The translations under genes were made by a program, and so were the position numbers. The notes below the pieces were generated by a model. The model did no database searches. It was not told the origin of the DNA and saw nothing but the letters and a program-made list of their open reading frames with translations. From a virus, in IMG/VR virus record IMGVR_UViG_3300038424_000251, positions 1 to 64,000 of that record: a DNA stretch of 64,000 nucleotides; one strand, written 5' to 3'. Within the stretch, counting starts at the first letter, position 1. Each line of letters starts with the position of its first letter. This document shows positions 38,925-48,039 of this stretch, one piece after another.

Positions 38925-41630
38925 ATGCCAGCACCAATTATTCCATGGCAGCCAAGCAATATACCCGGCGAAATTCAAGCAGAATTGAATCGAAGGAAGA
39001 TTAATCGAAGTTTCAGATATATCCAAAATGCGCAAGCAAATTGGAATAGTAATGATGGAGATTGGAATACTTACAGAGGACCAATGGTTTCTTGGATTCG
39101 TATGTGTTCCAATAGTGCTGGCCATCCTCTTGTAACCGGGTCTTATGGAACCAATAAAGAGAGATTTGTATTATATAGTGGCAAAGGATTTTATCAAAGT
39201 TATGGATTTCAGCTACCATCAGCACCCGGTTCAAATTATCAAATTATTGGATATACTCCCGGAGATTATGAAAATGCCAATTTTGGTGAACCGCACATTA
39301 TTGAAAATTCTTTAATACAACCGTCTGATGAACCTATAAATTATCCGATTCATGTTCCACCACCTGAAATTTCAAGAGCAGAGATTACTGTTCAAAAGGA
39401 ACTTTATAGACGTATTCAAATTGAATGGGTTTGTTTTTCTTGGAAACAATTGGTATATATGACACCATATTTTCTTGTTCCGGGTATAACTTGTATGGTG
39501 GAATGGGGATGGAATCATTACAATATCCAATCATTAGTGAATCTTGGTGACAAGTTCCAAATGAGACGATTATGGGATAACGCTTATCCTCTTTATATTA
39601 ACAATATTCTTTTATCTCATGGCAACTATGATGTGGTATATGGTATTATTACAAATTTTAATTGGAGTATTGAAGGTAATAAGATAATTTGCATGACAGA
39701 AATAACTTCTAAAGATAGACTATATTCAGGTATAGCTAAAGATTATGGATTGTCAGTTGATAGTAAAACAGATGAAACCAAGAATGGTTTATTCCAATCT
39801 CTCAAAAGTTTTATAGACAATAAAGATACAATAAAGAATTTAAGAGCTCTTGTAACATTGTCACCTGTCGTGAATACAGGTCTTTTATCAAGAAATAATC
39901 AAGACCCAAATAATGGAATGTGGTATGATATTCTGAATCCTTTACTAACAGAAGGAACACCTGAACAGCAGGCTATGAGGTCGCCATGGATATTTGGTGT
40001 TTTTTCAGGAAGACAATCTGACTCTTATACCAATAATGAAGCATTTGGAACTCCTAAACAGGGGGACTTTGATTTTGGTGTCAAAGATACTGATAGTGCT
40101 GATAAATTTTGGATAAATATGGGATTGGTTGTTTCAATTTTAAATTATTTTTCTGCCTTAGATAGTGGCGCTAAAAACGGTGAAAATATGTTTGAAGTTG
40201 ATATTCAAAATTCTGTAATAGGTGGTCATGTGAATTTAATTTCTTGTGACCCAAGAGTATTAATACCAAATTATAAAGCACCAAAATTTTTATATGGTTT
40301 AGTTGGTAAACAAGCTAATGTTGAAGGAGATACACCCAATCCTAAATATCCATATTCATATCAAGTAGTGAATCCAAAACCATATGCGAATTCTATCCAA
40401 GATAAGAGATTAAACCAAATATGCCTTCAACCCGGTAAAGACTGTTATCGTGATAATTTGGACCCTATCATAAATTATAATAGATATAGATGGGCTAAAA
40501 TAGCTAATAACATATTCCAAAAATCACCTTTAGTTTCTTATAGTTTTCCATCACACGGGCTTGATAATGTGGTTCTACCTGTAAGTCCAAGGGGGCTTGC
40601 AGGCAACCAACTGGAGACGGATGTTTCTGGATTGCTTTCAAATATTTACATTTCTTTTAGTTTATTAAAAGAAGCTGTAGATGATGAAGCCAATGTTTCT
40701 TACACAGATATATACAAGCATATTCTGCAAGTTTTAATGAGTGCTTCTGATGGATTTTGGGATTTAGTTTTGGTTGATGTCGATGGAATTATTACTATAA
40801 CAGACAAAAAATTTATAGGAAAATATGCTCTAAATAATACTATAGATTCACGGGGTAATATGCAAGGACCTGAAACTGTATATTCATTTGATTATTATGA
40901 TACAGACAGTATTATTAAAGCTATAAAATTCAGACCTGTTTTATCAGATGCACAAGCTACAAGAACTATATATGGGGAAGTTAATAATGCAAATTCAAAG
41001 TATAAATACTTGGATAAAAATGACGTTCTTGATTACAGGTTTAAGGATGCGGTAATAGGAATAGAACAAGACAAAATACAAGGAGATGCACAAGGGGATT
41101 TGAATAGACGCCAAACGGCTAGGGGACAACTTATGGATTTATTGAGTAATGTTCAAGTTATTAATTCTCAAAATGATAACGGTACACTGCAAATGTCATT
41201 AAATCCATTCAGACATACAGCCAGTCCGCCAACTCCACCAGCAAATATATCACCGGGCACAGATAGGGTTGAAGTTGTTAAATTAGCATGTCTTGACCCA
41301 CAGATTCTTAGATTGTTATTGAATGATGGAGATTTTGATAATAATCCAAGATATTGTGCTGTTCAGCCGGGAATAATTCTTGAATTGACATTACAAGGTA
41401 TAGGTGGTCTAAGAACTTTTCAATATTTTACAATAAAAAATCTTCCTGAACCGTATAGTGATAGAAATATTATTTTCCGCACAACGGATGTTATTCAAAC
41501 TCTTGAAGCTGGAAATTGGGAAACTACTATTCGTGCACAACCATTGCCTCTCCGTGCATATATTAAAACCAGACTTAGAGGCCCATATACTAATACTACT
41601 ACCGGATGGCTTCCTGACCCACCAATGTAA
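38925..41630 (+). CDS. Large baseplate structural protein
   Basis: A 901-residue product. SWKQLVYMTPYFLVPGITCMVEWGWNHYN near residue 170 and a C-terminal LRTFQYFTIKNLPEPYSDRNIIFRTTDVIQTLEAGNWETTIRAQP segment look like hub or wedge proteins of contractile phages, but I cannot map it to one T4 gene (gp27/hub is a candidate). The ATG lies 4 bases after the gp53-like stop. It ends the structural block; the next gene starts an early-type unit. Confidence 0.55.
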   Translation: MPAPIIPWQPSNIPGEIQAELNRRKINRSFRYIQNAQANWNSNDGDWNTYRGPMVSWIRMCSNSAGHPLVTGSYGTNKERFVLYSGKGFYQSYGFQLPSAPGSNYQIIGYTPGDYENANFGEPHIIENSLIQPSDEPINYPIHVPPPEISRAEITVQKELYRRIQIEWVCFSWKQLVYMTPYFLVPGITCMVEWGWNHYNIQSLVNLGDKFQMRRLWDNAYPLYINNILLSHGNYDVVYGIITNFNWSIEGNKIICMTEITSKDRLYSGIAKDYGLSVDSKTDETKNGLFQSLKSFIDNKDTIKNLRALVTLSPVVNTGLLSRNNQDPNNGMWYDILNPLLTEGTPEQQAMRSPWIFGVFSGRQSDSYTNNEAFGTPKQGDFDFGVKDTDSADKFWINMGLVVSILNYFSALDSGAKNGENMFEVDIQNSVIGGHVNLISCDPRVLIPNYKAPKFLYGLVGKQANVEGDTPNPKYPYSYQVVNPKPYANSIQDKRLNQICLQPGKDCYRDNLDPIINYNRYRWAKIANNIFQKSPLVSYSFPSHGLDNVVLPVSPRGLAGNQLETDVSGLLSNIYISFSLLKEAVDDEANVSYTDIYKHILQVLMSASDGFWDLVLVDVDGIITITDKKFIGKYALNNTIDSRGNMQGPETVYSFDYYDTDSIIKAIKFRPVLSDAQATRTIYGEVNNANSKYKYLDKNDVLDYRFKDAVIGIEQDKIQGDAQGDLNRRQTARGQLMDLLSNVQVINSQNDNGTLQMSLNPFRHTASPPTPPANISPGTDRVEVVKLACLDPQILRLLLNDGDFDNNPRYCAVQPGIILELTLQGIGGLRTFQYFTIKNLPEPYSDRNIIFRTTDVIQTLEAGNWETTIRAQPLPLRAYIKTRLRGPYTNTTTGWLPDPPM

Positions 41631-41642
41631 AAATTAAGCGGA

Positions 41643-41671
41643 TTGACATTTTGGCATAAAACTCTTATTAT
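41643..41671 (+). promoter_or_regulatory. Sigma-70-like promoter of the polymerase gene
   Basis: TTGACA (41643-41648), 17 bases, TATTAT (41666-41671). The start codon at 41679 lies 7 bases after the -10 box, at the expected transcription start, so the mRNA is probably leaderless. Confidence 0.75.
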
Positions 41672-41678
41672 GTTTAAG

Positions 41679-43025
41679 ATGCTAACAATTGAAGGTTATA
41701 AAAAATTGATAAATCATTTAAAGTCTTCACCTATTATTTTATGGGCGATTCCTTCTGATGAATTTCTTCATCCATGCGCTACTGATATTTCCATTGTGTT
41801 TATAAAAGATATAAATGATAAAAACATATATTGTTTATCATTTAATCATTCTGATGCATCTTTAACTATAGACAAAAAAACATTTGTTGATGACTTAAAT
41901 AATTTGGATGGAATAAAATGGGTGTTTGATAAAAAGTCATTTATTCAACTTCTACCTTTTACTAAGGATTTGTTGGATATTAATTTATTTAATCATCTTC
42001 AAAAAGGGAAATTGATTGATAAACAATATTTTGAAACTCAAGCACATAAATTTATTTATCAAACTAAAAAGAATTGTGGAGATTTGAATAAAGTAGTTCC
42101 TTTGTTAAAGCATAAGGAAATGTTTGAGAAAATGTGTGATAAGTCCATTTTACTGGATATAAATTTGATTGATGAAGGTTATAGAAAGGAGAATGAAATT
42201 GTAATTGAAACGTTATCTGAATTGGAATCAAATGGTATTTATGTGAACGCTAATTGTTTTGGAAAACATTTTAATGCAAAAATACAACCTAACGGATTGG
42301 TATATAGTCAATATAACGTTTATACGAGCACGGGCAGACCTAGTAATCATTTTGATGGAGTCAATTATGCAGCATTAAGTAAAGATAGTGGTGTAAGAAA
42401 ATGTTTTATATCCCGTTACGGAAATGATGGAATGATGATACTAATTGATTATTCTGCTTTTCATCCAAGAATTATTTGTAACATAGTTAATTTTCCTATG
42501 GGAGCTAATGAAGATATTTACAAATATTTAGGAGAAATATATTTTAATAGAAAAATTACAGAGTATGATTTGGAAGAAATCAAACGAATAACAATGCGGC
42601 AATTATATGGTGGTGTGGAAGAAAAATATGAACATATTAAATATTTTAGAAGCTTGAAGGAATTTATTGATGATAATTGGAAATGTTTTAGAGAAAATGG
42701 ATATGTGACAACTCCTATATTTAGGCGAATGATTACCACTGACCATTTGAAAGATGCAAATCCTGCTAAGCTATTCAATTATATTCTTCAAGCTACGGAA
42801 ACTGAAATTGCTTTGACAGCAATAAATTGTGTGAACAAATATCTTAGAGATAAGAAAACAAAGGCAATATTATATACATATGATTCGTTGTTATTTGATT
42901 TTTATAAAGCTGATGGCACGGTTGTTCTAAATGATATTATAAATATCATGATGATGTGTAATCGATTTCCAATTAAAGTGTACAAGGGTGAATCTTATGA
43001 TTCGGTTATTCAAATCTATCCTTGA
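41679..43025 (+). CDS. polA: Compact family A DNA polymerase
   Basis: Start at 41679 (MLTIEGYKKL), since the upstream ATG at 41670 overlaps the promoter -10 box. The 448-residue product has family A palm motifs: YTSTGRPSNHFDGVNYAAL, motif A LIDYSAFHPRII, motif B KRITMRQLYGG (Lys and Tyr-Gly kept, the usual Phe is Met), and motif C YTYDSLLFDF, where HDE is replaced by YDS but the catalytic Asp remains. The first 150 residues may be a reduced 3'-5' exonuclease domain without recognisable catalytic acids. Typical family A enzymes exceed 600 residues. T4 itself uses family B, so this differs from T4. Confidence 0.8.
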   Translation: MLTIEGYKKLINHLKSSPIILWAIPSDEFLHPCATDISIVFIKDINDKNIYCLSFNHSDASLTIDKKTFVDDLNNLDGIKWVFDKKSFIQLLPFTKDLLDINLFNHLQKGKLIDKQYFETQAHKFIYQTKKNCGDLNKVVPLLKHKEMFEKMCDKSILLDINLIDEGYRKENEIVIETLSELESNGIYVNANCFGKHFNAKIQPNGLVYSQYNVYTSTGRPSNHFDGVNYAALSKDSGVRKCFISRYGNDGMMILIDYSAFHPRIICNIVNFPMGANEDIYKYLGEIYFNRKITEYDLEEIKRITMRQLYGGVEEKYEHIKYFRSLKEFIDDNWKCFRENGYVTTPIFRRMITTDHLKDANPAKLFNYILQATETEIALTAINCVNKYLRDKKTKAILYTYDSLLFDFYKADGTVVLNDIINIMMMCNRFPIKVYKGESYDSVIQIYP

Positions 43026-43044
43026 TTTTCAGAATTTATAGGAA

Positions 43045-43052
43045 TATTTATA
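43045..43052 (+). promoter_or_regulatory. TATTTATA motif before tagged gene
   Basis: TATTTATA 14 bases before the ATG at 43067, a late-type motif inside the replication region. Confidence 0.45.
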
Positions 43053-43066
43053 CTTACGGTGATTAT

Positions 43067-43756
43067 ATGAATAAAAAATTGCTTGAAAAAATTCTAAATG
43101 AAGTTTCGTTGGATAAAAGGGTAAAGGATGGTATGTTTAATATTGAGGAAAACGACCATATGGGAGCTTTGCGTGATTATCTTATGAAAAAAGGTATCGA
43201 CGAAGAATCTGTTAACTCATTCTCCAACAAAGTATTGGAAGGAAAATATCCTGAACGACAAGCTTATAATACCAAAGGTATTTTAGTTACATTCCCTACA
43301 CCTGAATATAAACAAGCAGCCATTAAACGTGGAACTCATTTTGAGAAAGACCCCACAAAGAAAGCTGCGAATATTTTTGGAACACAACCACCAACTGCAC
43401 CAGCAGAAAAGCCCACTGCAGAACCAGAAAAATCAAAAACCGAGCCAAAGACCAATCTCCCTGTTTCTCAAGCTGCACCACCCACATCAGATGATACTAC
43501 TGAAACTGAACCCGTTCAAGCTAAGACTACTGCAGCTCCACAACAAACACCTGTTTCTACACCAACGGCTGAACCAACAAAAGAACCAACCGATTTACCT
43601 TTACCACCACCAAAAACCCCAGCGGAAAAGGAAGCTGATAAAGCAGCCATTAAAACTATGTTGAAAGGTGACGATTATATGTTGGATGAAGTTATTCAAT
43701 ATATAATGTTCAATGCACCACATATAATGAATGAAATCAAGAAGAAATTATTATGA
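43067..43756 (+). CDS. Tagged protein with Pro-rich linker
   Basis: Start at 43067, giving MNKKLLEKILNEVSLDKRV, a tag variant with LNE; the in-frame extension upstream covers the promoter motif. The 229-residue product has a compact N-terminal domain (ALRDYLMKKGIDEESVNSFSNK) and an about 90-residue Pro/Thr/Glu/Ala linker, then a short helical C-terminus (EVIQYIMFNAPHIMNEIKKKLL) that is also tag-like. No family recognised. Late-type motif and tag suggest a packaged internal protein. Confidence 0.58.
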   Translation: MNKKLLEKILNEVSLDKRVKDGMFNIEENDHMGALRDYLMKKGIDEESVNSFSNKVLEGKYPERQAYNTKGILVTFPTPEYKQAAIKRGTHFEKDPTKKAANIFGTQPPTAPAEKPTAEPEKSKTEPKTNLPVSQAAPPTSDDTTETEPVQAKTTAAPQQTPVSTPTAEPTKEPTDLPLPPPKTPAEKEADKAAIKTMLKGDDYMLDEVIQYIMFNAPHIMNEIKKKLL

Positions 43757-44163
43757 ACGACAAGAGACAATTATTGTGTACGTTCTCTTCGGTAATATCT
43801 TTCAAAACAACAATAGAAGAAATAAAAAAATTTTATACTGTTTATAACAATCGTTTTTTTGTTTTCTCTAACGTTAATGTTCCTAAAGAAGTGTTCGTCA
43901 CTTATAATATATTAAGTGAGGGAAAAGAATTTCCAAAATTTCCTAACACAATTTCCATTCATAGAAAAAAGCAAACAAATACTCTTTATACATTGAATGC
44001 TATGAATCAAATTATTAAAGATGAAAACGGTGGTGTTTTTGATAGGGATTTTTCCGTAGATTGGAGTCTTTATACTAATTCTTTAATTATTGTTGATACA
44101 TCTTTAGCTGATACAACTTCTATTAAAATAATTCCAATTAAACTTCTGGAAATAGTAAATTAA
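43753..44163 (+). CDS. Hypothetical protein
   Basis: A 136-residue product, coupled by a 4-base overlap. KRQLLCTFSSVISFKTTIEEIKKFYTVYNNRFFVFSNVN and ELFVTYNILSEG-like segments suggest a small alpha/beta fold. I have an impression that similar proteins occur in other T4-like marine phages, but no function is known to me. Confidence 0.5.
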   Translation: MNDKRQLLCTFSSVISFKTTIEEIKKFYTVYNNRFFVFSNVNVPKEVFVTYNILSEGKEFPKFPNTISIHRKKQTNTLYTLNAMNQIIKDENGGVFDRDFSVDWSLYTNSLIIVDTSLADTTSIKIIPIKLLEIVN

Positions 44164-44279
44164 AATTCACTAAAATAAAATAATTTTTTCGCTTTTTATA
44201 GGTTGATTTTTGAACGATTTCAGTGTATCTTTCATATTTATTAGTAACAAGACAAGACTTAACAAATTGTAGTTAACGA

Positions 44280-44320
44280 TTGACTTATAAACTAATTAAA
44301 CTAATTAAAAAAATAATTAT
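44280..44320 (+). promoter_or_regulatory. AU-rich leader of gp32-like gene with TTAAA repeats
   Basis: TTGACT at 44280 is a possible -35 with a poor -10. Downstream are direct repeats of TAATTAAAC up to the ATG. T4 gp32 binds UUAAA-type repeats in its own leader to repress translation, so this may be an equivalent operator. Confidence 0.4.
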
Positions 44321-45313
44321 ATGTTAAACATGGATAAAGTCCGCAATAAACTAGCGTCGTTCGACAAGACGAAAAAAGGCGGCAGAAAACTTACCGAAGA
44401 ACAACAAGCAAAAGTCGAAAAAATCAAAAAATACATTTGGAAGCCCGAACCAGGCAAACAAGTAGTTAGAATTGTTCCTTATCAATATCAACCCGATTTT
44501 CCATTCATTGAATTGAAATGGCATTATGACTTTAATGGAGATAAGGTGAGTTATTTAAGCCCATCAAGTGTTAATCAACCAGACCCTATTGTGGAATTGG
44601 CAAATAGACTTGAAAAGGTAAAAGAAACTTGGGGTAAGGGTAGAAAAATGCAACCAAAACTAAGAACCTACGTTCCTATCATAGTTCGTGGTAAGGAAGA
44701 AGAAGGTGTAAAGTTTTGGGGATTTGGCGCACGTGTCTGTGAGCAATTGATGTCAGCTATCAATGAACCAGATTACGGCGACATTACAGATTTGAATAAC
44801 GGATATGATATCACGGTTGACTTCAAGACTGCTGAAGAATTGAAAGCAGATTTCCCTGATACCAAGATTCTTATCAAACCAAAACCACGTCCAGTAATTG
44901 ACCCTGACCATCCAAAGGCCAAGGAAATTATGGAACTTATTACTAAGAAACAAATAAATATCTATGATATTTATAAGACTTCTTCTTATGAGGAATTAGT
45001 GACGGCGCTTGAAATTAAGTTGGAAAGTGAACGTAGAGGAATAGTCTCTGCTTCAGCTCTACGTGGAGCAGAAAGAACTGCAAAAACTCCAGTTGTTACT
45101 TCCACTCCTGAACCAGTAGAACCTGAAGATGATACTGTTGAAATTCCAACCGAAGAGGAAATTGCTGCAGCTACAGGTCCTGCTACAATAGCGGAAGTGA
45201 TTGCTGTTCCAGCAACTCCTGCCGTTTCTCCTTCTGCTCAAAAATCAAAGAAGATAAGTGTGCAGGATTTTGATGCAGCATTCAAAAATATCTTCCCTGA
45301 CAATAAGAAGTAA
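44321..45313 (+). CDS. 32: Single-stranded DNA-binding protein, T4 gp32-like
   Basis: A 330-residue product. The N-terminal basic region (KVRNKLASFDKTKKGG) serves cooperativity in gp32. KQVVRIVPYQYQPDFPFIELKWHYDF and VPIIVRGKEEEGVKFWGFG match the gp32 OB-fold core. The zinc-binding Cys/His of T4 gp32 is not evident. The C-terminal 110 residues are acidic (PVEPEDDTVEIPTEEEIAA) and end QDFDAAFKNIFPDNKK, as for partner-binding tails. It coats ssDNA during replication and recombination, next to UvsX. Confidence 0.85.
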   Translation: MLNMDKVRNKLASFDKTKKGGRKLTEEQQAKVEKIKKYIWKPEPGKQVVRIVPYQYQPDFPFIELKWHYDFNGDKVSYLSPSSVNQPDPIVELANRLEKVKETWGKGRKMQPKLRTYVPIIVRGKEEEGVKFWGFGARVCEQLMSAINEPDYGDITDLNNGYDITVDFKTAEELKADFPDTKILIKPKPRPVIDPDHPKAKEIMELITKKQINIYDIYKTSSYEELVTALEIKLESERRGIVSASALRGAERTAKTPVVTSTPEPVEPEDDTVEIPTEEEIAAATGPATIAEVIAVPATPAVSPSAQKSKKISVQDFDAAFKNIFPDNKK

Positions 45314-45337
45314 TTTTGAAATTAAAAATAAAATAAC

Positions 45338-45371
45338 TTGGAATGCTGCATCGAAAGGTGTAGCATTTCAA
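45338..45371 (+). promoter_or_regulatory. Strong hairpin abutting the next start codon
   Basis: TTGGAATGCTGCA pairs with TGTAGCATTTCAA (13 bp, two G-T pairs), loop TCGAAAGG. It ends 2 bases before the ATG at 45374 and lacks a T run, so it is unlikely to be a terminator. The loop carries the only ribosome-binding-like GAAAGG. Confidence 0.55.
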
Positions 45372-45373
45372 TT

Positions 45374-45604
45374 ATGAATATATTCAAAAACTGGTGGTTT
45401 TCGGAAGAAAAAGAAGTTGATAAAAGATTAATGGTATATTCCCCTAAAGAAGATATCACATCATATGAAGTTGCAAAATGTTTAGAAATATCTATATTTT
45501 GTCATCAATGCCGTTATTTTTTAACATTTGATAGTTTAAAATCGAAAATAGAATCTTATCCATCGAATGTTCGAAGACATTTTAAAATAGAAAAAATAAA
45601 ATAA
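45374..45604 (+). CDS. Small protein with HQCRYF motif
   Basis: Start at the ATG at 45374 (MNIFKNWWFSEE). The 76-residue product holds CLEISIFCHQCRYF and a basic C-terminal end (SNVRRHFKIEKIK). Three Cys in the middle could bind metal. Unknown. It lies between the gp32-like and UvsX genes and may be an accessory replication protein. Confidence 0.55.
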   Translation: MNIFKNWWFSEEKEVDKRLMVYSPKEDITSYEVAKCLEISIFCHQCRYFLTFDSLKSKIESYPSNVRRHFKIEKIK

Positions 45605-45608
45605 ATTT

Positions 45609-46760
45609 ATGTCAAAAGGAAAGTCTGTTCACGTAGAAGGTGAAGTTGACAAAGTTCAAAAAGTTGAAAGAAGTGAACTTGCCGAACTTATTGTAAAAAC
45701 AATGAATAAGTCACAAACGGATGGTAGTAAAGTGGCTTATTTTTTGGATGAACAGGAAGACCCATCAATGGTGTCTGATTGGATTTCTACAGGTTCAACT
45801 CTTCTTGACTTGGCTATTTCGAACAGAAAAAATGGTGGTTTACCTGTTGGAAGAATTGTTGAATTACATGGATTAGAAAGTACAGGTAAATCTCTTATCT
45901 GTGCGCATATCGTTGCTAATACTCAGAAAAAAGGTGGTAAAGCTGTGTTTATTGACACTGAAAACGCTGCTGCCCCTGAATTTTGGAAAGCAGTTGGTGT
46001 AGATATAAAGGAAATGGGTTATGCTACTTTGTTTACTGTGGAAGAAATTTTTTCCAAAATCGAAGAAATTGTTGGTGTGGTTAGAAAAACAAATGGTGAT
46101 GTGTTATTAACTATTGTGGTTGACTCCTTATCTCAAGCTTCATGTGAAACTGAAATGGAATCTGCGCATGGTAAAGATGGTTATAATACTTCAAAAGCTA
46201 TCATCATAAGCAAAGCCTGTCGAAAAATCATAGGTCTTATTGGAAGACAGAGGGTTCTTATTGTATTCACCAACCAACTTCGTATGAACTTAAATGCTGT
46301 AAAATTTGGAGATAAATGGGTGGTTCCGGGTGGTAAAGCAATGGGATTTGCAGCGTCCGTTCGTGTTCGATTGGGTAATACGGGCGCCTTAAAGAAAGGT
46401 AATAAAATTATTGGTAATAACTGTAAAGCGGTTGTAACCAAAAATCGCATTGGACCACCGAAACGAAGTGCTTTGTTTGAAATTCATTTTGATTCAGGTA
46501 TTCAAGATTTGAAAAGTTGGTTGGATTTTTTGAAAGAAAATGGGTTTGCTAAAAAAGTTGATGACAAATATAACATAAAACTTTCATTAGATACAGTAAA
46601 ATTAACTGTGCCTGAATTTGTTGAAAAAATAAATACCGACCAGAAATTCAAGGATGAAGTTTATGATGTTATTGCCAGTGAATATGTTATGAAATACAGA
46701 GATCCTAATAGTGTAATTTCAGAAGATATTGAAGTTGATGAAAATGCAGAAGAGGATTAA
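45609..46760 (+). CDS. uvsX: RecA-like recombinase, T4 UvsX-like
   Basis: A 383-residue product, like T4 UvsX (391). GRIVELHGLESTGKSLICAH holds Walker A (88-95); KAVFIDTENAAAPEF and LLTIVVDSLSQAS give the catalytic Glu strand and Walker B; GLIGRQRVLIVFTNQLR and the following WVVPGGKAMGFAASVR match loop L2 of RecA proteins. It catalyses strand exchange for recombination-dependent replication. The C-terminal acidic tail (EDIEVDENAEED) is also usual. Next to the gp32-like gene, its functional partner. Confidence 0.93.
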   Translation: MSKGKSVHVEGEVDKVQKVERSELAELIVKTMNKSQTDGSKVAYFLDEQEDPSMVSDWISTGSTLLDLAISNRKNGGLPVGRIVELHGLESTGKSLICAHIVANTQKKGGKAVFIDTENAAAPEFWKAVGVDIKEMGYATLFTVEEIFSKIEEIVGVVRKTNGDVLLTIVVDSLSQASCETEMESAHGKDGYNTSKAIIISKACRKIIGLIGRQRVLIVFTNQLRMNLNAVKFGDKWVVPGGKAMGFAASVRVRLGNTGALKKGNKIIGNNCKAVVTKNRIGPPKRSALFEIHFDSGIQDLKSWLDFLKENGFAKKVDDKYNIKLSLDTVKLTVPEFVEKINTDQKFKDEVYDVIASEYVMKYRDPNSVISEDIEVDENAEED

Positions 46761-46762
46761 TT

Positions 46763-46972
46763 ATGAAAAATAAATATTTGAATAATCATAAAGTAGAAAT
46801 TTGTAGTAATATTGATACTGATGCTATCAGATACGCACTACAAAATGATTTGAATACAAAAGAATTGGTAAATTTTTCTCTAAGTTTAGCAAATAATTTA
46901 ACCGAAGAAGATGTTTTTTGGAAATTGCTTTTTAAGGAAGTTGAGTCACTTAAAAAGTATTTTAAAGATTAA
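46763..46972 (+). CDS. Small hypothetical protein
   Basis: A 69-residue acidic, helical product (IDTDAIRYALQNDLNTKELVNFSLSLANNL) starting 2 bases after the UvsX-like stop. Unknown; possibly a regulator of the recombination proteins by position only. Confidence 0.5.
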   Translation: MKNKYLNNHKVEICSNIDTDAIRYALQNDLNTKELVNFSLSLANNLTEEDVFWKLLFKEVESLKKYFKD

Positions 46973-46979
46973 TTATGTT

Positions 46980-48038
46980 ATGACAAATAAACCTGATATT
47001 TTTTCAATTTGGGAAAATATAAAAGAGGAAAAGAAAAAAGCCCAAGAACTAGGACTGTCGAGTATTACTAAAAGAGAAGTTTTAATAGTAGATGGATATA
47101 ATACTTTCTGCCGAGCCTTTATGGCTATCCCGACTCTTAATGAAGACGGACTACATACAGGTGGAATGACTGGCTTTCTAAAAAGTGTTGGTTATGTTCT
47201 TAAACAATTTCAACCAGATAGGTGTGTTATTGTTTTTGATGGTGTCGGCGGCTCAATGAAACGCAGAGCCATATACTCTGAATATAAGGAACATAGAAAG
47301 ACCAAAGTTCGCTTGAACAGAATTTATGAAAATACTTCTCTTAACGATGAAGAAATTTCTATGAAAAAACAACTCCAAAGATTGGTTATTTATTTAGGTA
47401 GTCTTCCTGTAAATGTAATTTCTTTGGATAATGTTGAAGCCGATGATACAATAGCTTATTTGGCCTTGGATTCTTTCAAAGATTGGAATTCAATTATTAT
47501 GTCATCAGACAAAGATTTCTTACAGATTGTAAATGACCATATTAGAGTCTGGAGTCCAACAAAAAAAAGGCTATATGGGCCTCAAGATGTATTGAATGAA
47601 TATGGGATTAGTTCACAGAATTTTGTTTATTTCCGAGCATTGTGTGGGGATGACTCCGATAACATCCCCGGTGTGCGTGGGTGCGGCCTAAAGACAGTTG
47701 TAAAGGCGTTTCCTATGTTGAGTGGGGCCAGTATGGATGTTGGTGATTTATACGTTACTTCGGTAGCAAATAGTGGTAAATTGAAGGTCTATGATACAAT
47801 TGTCCAAAATTGGCAGGATGTAGAAAGAAATTATGCTCTTATGCAGTTAACGGATACTGCGTTAACAACTATGGCCCAATTACATGTAAAGGAAATCCTT
47901 GATAATCCCATTCCAAAACTTAATAGATTTGAGTTAGCCAAGTTGATTGGTGAGGATAAAGTTACGAATAATATACCTAATTTCCCAAATTGGGTCAATG
48001 AGTGCTTCAGCAAATTGAATAACTTTATAAAAGATTAA
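46980..48038 (+). CDS. rnh: 5'-3' exonuclease, T4 RNase H-like
   Basis: Start at the ATG at 46980, preceded by GTT; upstream in-frame codons lie over the previous gene. The 352-residue product has FEN/PIN nuclease motifs: VLIVDGYNTFCRAF, CVIVFDGVGGSMKRRAIYSEYKEHRK, NVEADDTIAYLAL, IIMSSDKDFLQIV and ALCGDDSDNIPGVRGCGLKTV (helix-hairpin-helix). It should remove RNA primers and 5' flaps in lagging-strand synthesis, which the compact polymerase could not do itself. Confidence 0.9.
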   Translation: MTNKPDIFSIWENIKEEKKKAQELGLSSITKREVLIVDGYNTFCRAFMAIPTLNEDGLHTGGMTGFLKSVGYVLKQFQPDRCVIVFDGVGGSMKRRAIYSEYKEHRKTKVRLNRIYENTSLNDEEISMKKQLQRLVIYLGSLPVNVISLDNVEADDTIAYLALDSFKDWNSIIMSSDKDFLQIVNDHIRVWSPTKKRLYGPQDVLNEYGISSQNFVYFRALCGDDSDNIPGVRGCGLKTVVKAFPMLSGASMDVGDLYVTSVANSGKLKVYDTIVQNWQDVERNYALMQLTDTALTTMAQLHVKEILDNPIPKLNRFELAKLIGEDKVTNNIPNFPNWVNECFSKLNNFIKD

Positions 48039-48039
48039 A

